Source of the DNA: Phyto melanocephala
Lineage: Eukaryota; Arthropoda; Insecta; Diptera; Rhinophoridae
Assembly (NCBI GenBank): GCA_941918925.1
Contig: OW799236.1
Span: 71,266,465-71,330,464 of the forward strand
Direction of reading: 5' to 3'
Length of the DNA: 64,000 nucleotides
Positions 36,961 through 49,231 of the stretch are shown here, piece after piece (within the stretch, counting starts at the first letter, position 1; each line of letters opens with the position of its first letter). The position numbers and the translations under genes were made by a program. The notes under the pieces are model-generated. The model ran no database searches, was not told the origin of the DNA, and saw only the letters and a list, made by a program, of their open reading frames with translations.

Positions 36961-37958
36961 TTGCATTTTTTCTTCTTTTGTGGTATCATTTGTAACACAT
37001 CGAAATAGATATAGAAAAGTCTTTATATAATTTTAACACGTATTTTTGAAGCACAACGAACAATAAATGCTGTATAATTAAATTTGGGTAAAATATTTTT
37101 TATACAGAAGAATATCATGTGCAATTATATAAGATCATGCAATTTTGTCAATTGGAAAGGAACAGCTAATAATGAGTTGATCAATTAAAACTAATTAATT
37201 GAGCATACAATGAACAAAATATTAAATTACTTATAAAAAGGTTTTTTCTTTAATCTTTAAAAAATTCTTTCAAAGTTACTAAACTGCATTATATGGAGAA
37301 AAAAATACTTGCAAATATTTATATCGATGAATTTCCTTTTAAAATTTCATTTCTACTTTTCACACTGTGTGTTGCCTTACAACTGTTATAAGAAGTTTAC
37401 AAATGTGTGTGCTTTCTTACGAACCCAGATAGTACACATGTTTATAGATGTGTATGCCTAAATAATCCCATTAATATTGTTTCTACATACCATCTCAATA
37501 TTATGAATTCTTATGAAGGGTACATTGGAAAAAAATTCTCATTCATGAAAACTGTAATTCTTAAAGTGTTATATGCACATACGCTTTTACAAACATACTC
37601 TCACATACTTTCTATACTAATCACACCATTTGGATGCAGACAAAACAATAAAACTTATATGTATAAACAAACATCGTTTTATAGAAATGTATTAAATAGT
37701 AAATATTATTAAATTTTATTGTATCTGTTAAATCATTTTCGATTTCATTGCTAATTTGTAGATATGTGTGTATCTATATGTATGTGTAAAGGTATATTTT
37801 TAGTTTTGTTTAAAATACTACGATTACTTTTTCTGCTTGAAGTATTGGAGATATAAATTATTCCAAATTTTACTTTCAATGCTAATTTGTTTCTAATATA
37901 AAATATTGATTGTTTAACCTTTAGTTCATTTACAATTAAACAGATTTCAATTTAAAAC
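36961..37958. other. AT-rich DNA, no feature seen
   Basis: The 101-codon frame at 37407 has no recognisable motif and is not called. Confidence 0.45.
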
Positions 37959-38966
37959 AGGTAAGAGTGCTATATTTGGTCGTTCCGAATCTGATAATAC
38001 CCTTCACCAACATGTACATTGGTATAATCCCACATCGTAGCTTAACCTTAATTTCATGTTATATGCCATTTTTCCTTATTATTTTCGATGCTATCCTTGA
38101 TTTTGAATTTTAACGTAGTTAACTGCATTCTACTAGTCAAGCCCTTTAATTTGATAACCATATTGATGGGGTTAAAAATTTTATCCGCCATTTTGTTTTA
38201 GACGCCATCTCGGATTTTACATTTTTTAATAATTTACTGTATTCTTCTGTTCAAGCCCTTTGATTTGATATTAATATTGAGGGTGTTTAACAAGTTACAT
38301 ATTAAAATACCAGATTTGACGCATTTATTGTCCGCCATTTTGTAATGGCGGCTAACATGAATTTTAATATTTTTATAGTGCTTATATTGCACTAGTCCAG
38401 TCTTTTGAGATGATAACAATATTGACTCTCTCGGTTGTCTAGAAGCTGAAAATGAATTGATTTTGGATTGTAAATTTTTGGAATACATATTAAAAAAAAA
38501 TTTCTATAACCTTACCGATTAGAGCCTGGTTAATCCAAAATCTTTCACGAATATCTCTAAAAGGCATATTATATCTACAAATAGTAGCAAGGGTACCCAT
38601 AAATTATTGTATGGCTGAAAAATTTTAATTTTGATGGTAAAAATATGGAAAAAAAAACAGAGGCTGTCGCGTTTATTTGCTCATATCTCAGAAAGTTATA
38701 GGGCGATTGTGCTGAATTTCAATAGCGATTCATCCTGGATATATCGAATAGATTGATACCATACACAGATCTGAGGAACATATGGTTACTTCTAAAAGTT
38801 GATTTCAACCAATCCACGGACGAGCGGACAGGCGGTCAGGGCTTAATCGACTCTTCATAAGCTCTCAGAAAATATACTTTATGGGGTCGGAAATGAAAAT
38901 TGTAGAAAGTACGAACGGAATGACAAAGCTATATATACCCTTTTGCAACACAAGTGAAGGGTATAA
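37959..38966 (+). mobile_element. Long-type mini-me-like element, near complete
   Basis: Begins ACAGGTAAGAGTGCTATATT, ends AGTGAAGGGTATAAAAATG. It keeps the long middle shared with 24893, a short GTCY tract (GGACGAGCGGACAGGCGGTC near 38818) and the core ATACTTTATGGGGTCGG (38872-38890). At about 1 kb it is the most complete long form here. Non-coding. Confidence 0.78.
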
Positions 38967-40012
38967 AAATGTAATTTTAAAAATTCTAATTTTAAATCCT
39001 AAATGTAATAGTAGATAAATAAAATAAATATGTGTCATTAACAAATTTACTATTAATGTTGGTAAACACATTATTTGTTGGCCAAAAAAACGCTTATAAT
39101 GCATACACAAGTATTTATTTTAATGGTATTTACGTCACTCATTTTAGTCTTTCGATTAATTTCATTTTGTTTTTGAGAGTCAAATTTTCTGTTACCTATT
39201 AAAATGTCCAAAATTTTTTGAATATCTGTTTCCGTTTTATTTCAGCATGTTTTACAGTTAGAGAAACAAAATTATATTATTTATTTAGTTATTGGGTTTA
39301 AGCTGGTTTATATGCATTTCACTGGTGTTTTAAGCCAGATCATCAGGAAACCTTCACCCAAACATTTTTTGAAATGGTTAAAAATGTTACAAGTTTCTAT
39401 TTCCAAATTCTCATTAACATAATGGGAATTCAAATAAAAACTAAAAAAACTAAAACAAAAGCTTCTTCAAAAACCCAACAAACAACTTTTCAAAAAAATA
39501 GAATACATATGCATATAAGCCAGCTTAAATCCAACAACCAAATAAATAATACTTAAAAATTATGGCAGCATATCCCGAGAAATTTAGTAAATTAGATAAG
39601 AAACAAATTATATATTGATTTACGTTTGATTTTTCCAACTATATTTGCTATATTTGCTATATTTAATACCTTTTCAGACAATAACGCTATTTAATATTAA
39701 GAATTGTAAACATAGGGTTAAAGTAAAATCTTATTATAAGTCTTCATTTTTCAATTAAACATATTAGCAGACACAAATGCAACCATTTGATGTAACACCC
39801 GTCCACTCGTCCACCTTATATAATTATAAAAATAATTGAAATCATAAAACTTATATTTAATTTATTCCTTTAATAGAAAAGGATAAAATAAACATCTATC
39901 TGCACGATAGAATAATACAAGGTACAGATATTTTATCATTAGTTAAGTTTAAATTGAAAATGGGTAAGAATGTCCCATCTATTACAATGGAATTGCCCAT
40001 TAGCCCTTAAGT
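38967..40012. other. AT-rich DNA with one hammerhead-like motif
   Basis: No gene seen. The short Lys/Thr-rich frame at 39374-39556 follows the hammerhead-like motif but has no recognisable feature. Confidence 0.45.
39303..39353 (-). ncRNA. Hammerhead-ribozyme-like fold (candidate)
   Basis: Minus strand, in order: GGTTT (stem I), C, CTGATGA, T, CTGG, 9-base loop, CCAG, T, GAAA, a minimal AT/AT stem III, A, then AACC closing stem I. The CUGAUGA and GAAA boxes are canonical. The spare C and the unpaired T residues around stem II are not. It resembles motifs reported in Penelope-like retroelements. Confidence 0.35.
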
Positions 40013-40740
40013 ATTTTTATACCCTTCACCTGTGGTGCACAAGGGTACATATAGCTTTGTCATTCCGTTTGTAATTTCTACAATTTTAATTTCCGACCCC
40101 ATAAAGTATATATATTACGAAAGCTTATGATTAGAGGAGTCGATTAAGCCCTGACCGCCTGTCCGTGAGTTGGTTGAAATCAATTATATGTTCCTCAGAT
40201 CTGAATAAGGTATCAATCTTTTGGAAATATCCGGGAATGAATCGCTATTGAAATTCAGCACAAGCGCCCCATAACTTTCTGAGATATGAGCAAAAAACCA
40301 CGACCACCTCATTTTTTTAACAATTACAATAACAACATACATATATACTGGTTAGAGTAAACGTCATCAAATCCCAGCTGTGCCAAAAAAAAAAATTTTA
40401 TTTTATATATTATTTATATTTAATTACTTTTTTATACATTTTGTTTTAATTTAAAAAAAAAAAATTTTTTTTAATTTTTTTTTTAAATATTTTAATAAAT
40501 TTTTTTTAATTTTTCTTATTGTTTTTTTTTTGGTTTTAATACATTTTTTTTTATTTTTTTTTTTGGAAACATACATATGTAAACTCAATTTATAATTCTG
40601 CAATGGGATGTTTTGTATATGTATGTACGTATTTCATATGAGATGAATGGTGATACAAACAATTGTTATTGGATGACTACTCGTTGTGAAGGGAATATAA
40701 GATTCGGCACGGCCGAATATAACACTCTTACTTGTTTTTT
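40013..40740 (-). mobile_element. mini-me-like element, complete ends
   Basis: Minus-strand copy from the tail TTTTTATACCCTTCACC to ATTCGGCACGGCCGAATAT and ACTCTTACTTGTTTT. Core inverse CCGACCCCATAAAGTATA near 40094. The GTCY tract is nearly lost (GACCGCCTGTCCGTG). tRNA-like motif GGTTAGAGTA...TCAAATCCC at 40350-40375, followed by an A/T tract (40385-40570). Confidence 0.78.
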
Positions 40741-44050
<3,310 letters not shown>

Positions 44051-44660
44051 AAGATGGCGTTAAGGTCAGTAGCCTGATTCAGAATAGTTTTCCATACGCG
44101 TTGATCTAATGCGCTTCGCCTCCAGTTTCTAGCACCAAGCTTTGCGAGATCTTAATCAAATTGGTTATTCCACCATATTTTGGGTCTTCTTCTTCTTCTT
44201 CTTCTACTTTGATGCGATTAACTATGTTAATATCTTCGTACAACTCATATAGCTCGTGATTCATTCGATTGCGATACACTCTGTCCACACAGAAAGGCCC
44301 ATATATTTTGCAAATAATTTTTTTCTCAAATACCCCAAGAACAGCCTCATGTTCTTGTATAAGAACTTACTCTTCAGCGTTTAATAGATAGTATTTTTGT
44401 TTCTAAACTGCTTGCTTAGGCCTAAAGAGCAAGAATAGTTCTTCGTTTTATTTCTTATGTTATTTGTTTGACTTATGACGGTACAGAGATTAAGTTTTTC
44501 ACAACCTCTAGGTTGTACGCAACAACGTTCACATGCTTTTTTGTTCGTTGATACCATTAACTTTGCTTTGTCTTTATTTACTACCAGACCCACTTTTTTT
44601 ACTCCTTTTCGATACATGATATCAATAGCATCGACATTAGCGAGTTGAATATGACAAAAT
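44051..44660 (-). pseudogene. RTE-like reverse transcriptase C-terminal relic
   Basis: Minus-strand pieces in order: HIQLANVDAIDI (worn A-Y/F-ADD-IDI catalytic motif), KGVKKVGLVVNKDKAKLMVS (conserved G-L-x-x-N-x-x-K-T-K after the catalytic box), GLSKQFRNK, then VDRVYRNRMNHELYELYEDI and NIVNRIKV (thumb and C-terminal tail). Then come WRRS-like and ILNQAT-like remnants near the microsatellite. An (EEE)n run from GAAGAA repeats lies at about 44190. Stops and frameshifts show it is dead. The region upstream of the catalytic motif is missing. Confidence 0.65.
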
Positions 44661-44689
44661 ATGTGTGTCTATTCAATTTCAGTTTTTGT

Positions 44690-44935
44690 TCAATGCGTTC
44701 AGCTGTAAATATTTCTGCTGTTGCCCAGAATATGTACACTTATCGCATTTTCGGATAATATTTACTTTAGGTTTAATAGAGAGTGGTTCAATTCTTTCGT
44801 ACATGTTTAGAAATAAGGTTTCTGAAAAATTATTCACTGTTTTTGTTTCTTTCGCACACTTTATTAAGATGGAATATATTGTCTGTGGATTTGTTAAAAT
44901 CTTTTGCAGAATATTTTCAGTGCTGGACCTCCTAT
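44690..44935 (-). other. 71-codon open frame with half zinc finger
   Basis: On the minus strand a frame of about 75 codons without an ATG near its start includes NPQTIYSILIKCAKETK and ends IIRKCDKCTYSGQQQKYL then a stop. CDKCTYS looks like the first half of a C2H2 zinc finger, but the histidines are absent. The overlapping plus-strand 110-codon frame (44665-44997) is Phe/Ile/Ser-rich and less protein-like. Either a degraded exon or chance; I do not recognise a family. Confidence 0.25.
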
Positions 44936-45121
44936 TAAAAATTCATATGATTGTCGGAATATCGAATGATATTTTTGTGGATGTTAAAGAATTATAAAAC
45001 ATCGAAAATATAATTTATTCTATATGTAACAATATAAAATTGGTTTTCTTACAATGCATGAGGTAACTAGAAGTTTGATACGGCTAACATACCCTAAAAA
45101 ATAATTCGACGATGCCTAGTT

Positions 45122-45679
45122 TCATATTGTAATGAAACTCTGTCTGTCTGTGACGATCGGACTTAAACTTTGGCAAGTTGTTGTACACATTCCATTTCAT
45201 TTCAGCTACTTGCACTTGATCGATTTTTCTGAAACTTTGCACACATTTTGAGCTATCATGACTATATAATTTCGTAATTAGAAAAGTGGGCAGTGCCACC
45301 CCCGTTAAAAATAAATTATTATTTTCAGCTATTTTCACGCATTCCAATGGTTCCCACCGATTTGCCTTTTAACTTCAAGCGACTATTATTTCCAGTTCGC
45401 TTAGCTTTCGCTATTACCATCAACAAAGCATAAGGACAATCTCTGCGTGTTGCAGGATTGAATTTGGAAGATCCATGCTCTTTACATGGCCAGCTGTACG
45501 TCGCATGCTCCAGAGTGGGAACACCAAAAAATTTGTTCATTTTTACAGCAAATGAAAAACCAACAAAAATTGTATACCCACAATAAAAATCAATAAGATA
45601 TTTTTAATATATTCAATTAAAATTCATAATGCATTTTTATTTATTATGGGGCGAAGCAACGCGCGCCGGGCTGAGCTAG
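45122..45679 (+). mobile_element. Helitron relic keeping helicase C-terminus
   Basis: The left part (GTAATGAAACTCTGTCTGTC, GATCGGACTTAAACTTTGGC, AAGTTGTTGTACACAT) and one tandem unit (GAAACTTTGCACACATTTTG, GTGGGCAGTGCCACC) match the non-autonomous Helitrons of this window. The end GCAACGCGCGCCGGGCTGAG then CTAG, followed by T, is the same terminus type. Between them lies coding sequence for the Helitron helicase C-terminus (separate entry). It is an internally deleted derivative of the autonomous element and links the short copies to it. Confidence 0.78.
45338..45586 (+). pseudogene. Helitron Pif1-like helicase, C-terminal relic
   Basis: One plus-strand frame reads RIPMVPTDLPFNFKRLLFPV, then RLAFAITINKA, a TAA stop (45431-45433), then GQSLRVAGLNLEDPCSLHGQ, LYVACSRVGTPKNLFIFTAN and ending KPTKIVYPQ with a TAA at 45584. 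TINKxxGQSL and LYVACSRV correspond to the last conserved motifs (V and VI) of Pif1-type helicases in Helitron RepHel proteins. The internal stop replaces the usual Gln (CAA to TAA). Only about 80 codons remain of a protein normally well over 1000; the Rep nuclease and the ATP-binding motifs are gone. The helicase would unwind DNA during rolling-circle transposition. Confidence 0.88.
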
Positions 45680-45802
45680 TATTTAAATATTTTTAAATTT
45701 TAATTGATCGAAGATATCAAGAATAATTTAAAAAGGCGACCCCTAGGTTTGGCAGAAACTAAAATTCGAAATTCCGTTGCAAAAATACTAACTATCGGTG
45801 GC

Positions 45803-45890
45803 AGAAATGAATAACTGCTTTAGTCGACATAAGCTGATATTGAAATAATAACACCATTGCAATCTTGTAATTGAAAACTACTCACAGGTG
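45803..45890. repeat. Dispersed repeat shared with 28695-28790
   Basis: Shares AGTCGACATAAG and ATAACAC..TTGCAAT blocks with the 28.7-kb copy. No ends recognised. Confidence 0.5.
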
Positions 45891-46222
45891 AATTTTTACT
45901 ATTCGGGAAAACTTTCCAGAAAGTTATTTATTTATTTATTTTTATTTTTATTTCTTTTCGATGTCCCATACACAAGACTTTAAGTCTTATATTGCAGTAT
46001 GGAACTGAGCATATGCAAATAATGACAAATTAGGTGTAATTTTTAACATAAATTGTAAGTAATTTTAAATAAAATATTAAGAAAAGCAAAATATAGAAAT
46101 TAACCAAATTTAATAACAAAGTGTTAATAAAATTTAATAAAATAAGATAAAATAAAATAAGACAAAACAATAATAAAATAAGATAAAACAATATACAAGC
46201 AAAATTTATATATGTATGTATT

Positions 46223-46732
46223 TTAACGTGTGAAATGACCAAAAATAAATTTTCTGAATTGTCGTGCGTTACTAATGGTTTGTGATCTATAGGGGATTCC
46301 GTTCCAGAGACTGATAGCATTAATAAAGAAATGGTATTTAGAAATCAGCGTTCGATGACTAAATGCTAGAATTCTTTTGCCTCTATCAAGTGTTGAAAAA
46401 TTTAAACGTTCATGGAGATGTTCAGGCTGATGTGTATATATAATTTTATGCATAAACAGTAAACAACGCACTCTTAAATAATCATCAAAACTAATACCGT
46501 AAAGCAAGGTTACGTAGGGGGAGATATGGTCATATCTTTTTAGACCATATACGTACCGAATTATGTTATTAAATGCCACATTAAGTTTTCTTTTACTTTC
46601 ACTATCGCAACTGGCAAATAGTTCACAACCATACAATAAGATAGGTATTAAATAAGTTTTGGCAAGAAGTATTCTAATTTTAGTTGGAGTACAAAATTGA
46701 GTTTGCCATAGATTTCTTAGCATTGAGAACAT
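46223..46732 (-). pseudogene. LINE ORF2: thumb and C-terminus (169 codons)
   Basis: The longest open frame in the window. It reads TKIRILLAKTYLIPILLYGC (the conserved R-x-x-x-x-K-x-x-x-x-P-x-L-x-Y-G block after the palm), then NIIRYVYGLKRYDHIS and ends SLWNGIPYRSQTISNARQF, KKFIF-like residues and a stop at 46223. The SLWN-x-I/L-P ending is typical of jockey/CR1-type elements that lack an RNase H domain. The upstream 46980-46740 stretch continues it in shifted frames (DCNPILTLNNQSIDIVSSAK, NLGIYFNNNLTWSNHVN). Confidence 0.85.
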
Positions 46733-46959
46733 TCAACGTTAACGTGATTAGACCAAGTAAGGTTGTTATTAAAATATATACCAAGATTTTTGGCAGAGCT
46801 TACAATATCTATGGACTGGTTATTTAAAGTTAAAATGGGGTTGCAGTCAAGTTAAAAAAGCCTCTTTTTAATAATCAAACACTTCGCCCATTAGCGGTGG
46901 CCCACTCGTTAACAAGACCTAACTCCTGATTTAAAGTCCTCACACATTCATCAACCGCG

Positions 46960-47267
46960 GTGTTGCTGCAACTGATATAAAGCTGTACATCATCTGCATA
47001 CAGCCTTACCCTGCAGTGTTCGAGTTTGCTCTGCAGATCATTCACGTATAACGAAAACAGTAGAGGGCCTAAGATCGAACCTTATGGAACACCTCGACTT
47101 AATGGCAATGATCCTGAAACTGAAGTAGAAGTTTCTACGTATTGATATCTATCAATTAGATATGAATGTATGAGATCTGTGGCACTTGATGCAAATCTAA
47201 ACATATGTTTAAGTTTAAGACACAAAATATTGTAGTCAACCGTATCAAACGCTCTAGAATGATCCAA
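46960..47267 (-). pseudogene. LINE ORF2: RT palm with YADD
   Basis: VLLDHSRAFDTVDYNIL carries the first catalytic aspartates (motif A). LPLSRGVP, a TAA in place of Gln at 47082-47084, then GSILGPLLFSLYVND is motif B in the same frame. RLYADDVQLYISCSNTA (about 47010) is motif C with the intact YADD catalytic box. The single stop is a CAA-to-TAA change. The catalytic residues themselves are preserved, so decay is not very old. Confidence 0.88.
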
Positions 47268-47320
47268 GAGAACTAAAAAGGTAACATTACCGTTGTCTAT
47301 CTGTTGTCTTATATCCTCAT

Positions 47321-48028
47321 CTACAGGGCAGTTATACAGCTGTGATTTTTACGAAAACCAGATTGACGATCAGTGAGCATATTGTTAGTTTCAAGATACT
47401 GTGAAACTTGGTTATGAATTAATCTTTCAAAGACTTTAGATAAGAATGGCAAGATTGCTATCGGTCTGTAATCAGAACTAGATTTTGGAATGGGAATAAT
47501 CTTAGCAAGTTTCCAAATCTTAGGATATCGTTTGGTAGTAAAAATTTTATTGAAAACGAATGTTATGAAAGGAAGAAGTTTTGGAATAAGAATTTTTAAA
47601 AACCTAGGATCTAACCCATCCACACCAACTGCATTGGATTTTATCAATAGTAGGCTGGATAATACGTCACATTGACTTGAGATTTGGCTTTTCTAATTAA
47701 TCTGTTAGTTATCCTACGTGATACACAATATTCATCATACGATTCTGTGATTCTAAAACGCTTCCATCGAGCATATAAATAGAAGGTCTCTGTTATAAAT
47801 CGCCTGTTCTATATCGTGAGTAAACCAGGGCTTATTATGTCTATTTAAAATCTTCGACTTTAAGGGAACCACAAGATCGTATAAGTAGTTTAGGTTGTTC
47901 TGCAGAAAAAAGAGCTGATCATCAACAGAAATGAAATTATATAACACACTCCAATCAATACTAAAATATTCTTCCTCTAACCTAGCGTAGTTGATGTTTT
48001 TAAAGTCCCGATAAGCTAAATTCCTCAA
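47321..48028 (-). pseudogene. LINE ORF2: linker and RT fingers
   Basis: The linker frame (48028-47753) reads KNINYARLEEEYFSIDW to LNRHNKPWFTHDIEQAI, a conserved phrase before the reverse transcriptase. After a break, 47647-47321 gives MIKSNAVGVDGLDPRFLKIL, IWKLAKIIPIPKSSSDYRPI, then FERLIHNQVSQYL and GFRKNHSCITAL. These are RT blocks 0 to 2 (K-S-x-x-x-x-G-x-D-G; R-P-I-A/S-I-L-P; Q-x-G-F-R). A frameshift near 47325 moves the continuing DEDIRQQIDNGNVTF into another frame. Confidence 0.85.
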
Positions 48029-48368
48029 TCTTAGGCCTCAAGCTTTGGGCATTTATGTGACAGATTTTAATACCTCTCATTTGATTAACCAAGACTTTTA
48101 TCATCGTCCCAATCCCGTCTCTGGAGTTAACCCTATTATTATTATTTAAATTGACCATTAAAGTTTAATGAAGGATACGAAAAAGTAACGCACGAGTAGT
48201 ATATTATATTCTCACGTCTAGTTAACTTATTACGATTATTAGTAAAACCAACAACGAATAAAAAATTATATATAGCTAAAATAATTGACAATTTATAAAT
48301 GCTATAAAAGTTAAAAAATAAGCAAAAAAGTTTAAATAAATACGAAAAAGGAAAAGCGCATAAACTTA

Positions 48369-49231
48369 TCTATATATATAAAAGTGAAACTCTGTGTGTG
48401 TGTGTGTTAGCTATAGACTCCGAAACTGTAAAACCGATCGGACTCAAACTTTGGCAAGTTGTTGTACACATACCAGGGAGTGTTTATGGGTGGAAAAAAA
48501 TGGGCGGGGTCACGCCCATAAAAATTAGTTATCAGTTTTAGCTACTTGCACTTGACCGATTCTTCTGAAACTTTGCACACATATCGAGCTCTCATGACTA
48601 AATAATTTTGTGATAAGAAAAGTGGGCGGGGCCACGCCCCTAAAAAAGTTTTAATTTTGAGGTACTTGCACTGGACCCATTTTTCTGAAACTTTGCACAC
48701 ATACTAAGCTGTCATAACCATATAATTCCGTGATTAGAAAAGTGGGCAGGGCCACGCCCATAAAAAAAGGTTATAATTTTGAGGTACTTGCACCAGACCG
48801 ATTTTTCTGAAACTTTGCACACATATCGAGCTGTCATGACTTTATAATTTCGTGATTAGAAAAGTGGGCAGTGCCACGCCCATAAAAAATAGGTATCATT
48901 TTGAAGTACTTGCACTGGACCGATTATTCTGAAACTTTGCACACATATTGAGCTATTATGACTAAATACTTTTGTGATTAGAAAAGTGGGCAGTGCCACG
49001 CCCATAAAAAATAGGTATAATTTTGAGGTACTTCTACTGGTCCGATTCTTCTGAAACTTTGCACACATATTGAGCTGTTATGACTTTACAATTTCGTGAT
49101 TAGAAAAGTGGGCAATGCCACGCACATAAAAAAATTATAATATTTAGCTTTTTGTACTTGATATTCAATTAAAATTCAGAATGCATTTCGATTCATTAAG
49201 GGGCGTAGCAACGCGCGCCGGGTTTGGCTAG
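48369..49231 (+). mobile_element. Non-autonomous Helitron, copy C (863 bp)
   Basis: Starts TCTATATATATAAAAGTGAA after A and ends GCAACGCGCGCCGGGTTTGG then CTAG before T. Six tandem units of about 121 bp with GC islands at about 48502, 48621, 48743, 48864, 48986 and 49108. Same length as copy B to the base, with substitutions. Non-coding. Confidence 0.88.

Larger units (their letters stand above)
45921..48175 (-). mobile_element. Jockey/CR1-like LINE, internally deleted, inactive
   Basis: Minus-strand non-LTR retrotransposon. In 5' to 3' order: the start of the endonuclease (RGIKICHINAQSLRPKIEEF, about 48085-48025), then a junction directly into the endonuclease-RT linker (YRDFKNINYARLEEEYFSID) in another frame, the RT fingers (47647-47321), the palm and a C-terminal thumb region. 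The 3' end has an A/T-rich untranslated region and a tail of TAAA-type repeats (about 45921-45960). Most of the APE-type endonuclease is deleted, so it cannot nick target DNA; frameshifts and stops interrupt the RT as well. No target duplication was found. Confidence 0.85.

Noticed and set aside
37407..37712. 101-codon open frame considered as a small host gene
   Set aside because: No recognisable domain, signal peptide or codon bias, and it lies in featureless AT-rich DNA.
44665..44997. 110-codon plus-strand frame rich in Phe/Ile/Ser
   Set aside because: Composition is typical of chance frames, and no motif or signal supports coding.
46030..46320. 96-codon minus-strand frame rich in Leu/Phe
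   Set aside because: It overlaps the LINE C-terminus and the A/T-rich 3' untranslated region; low complexity.
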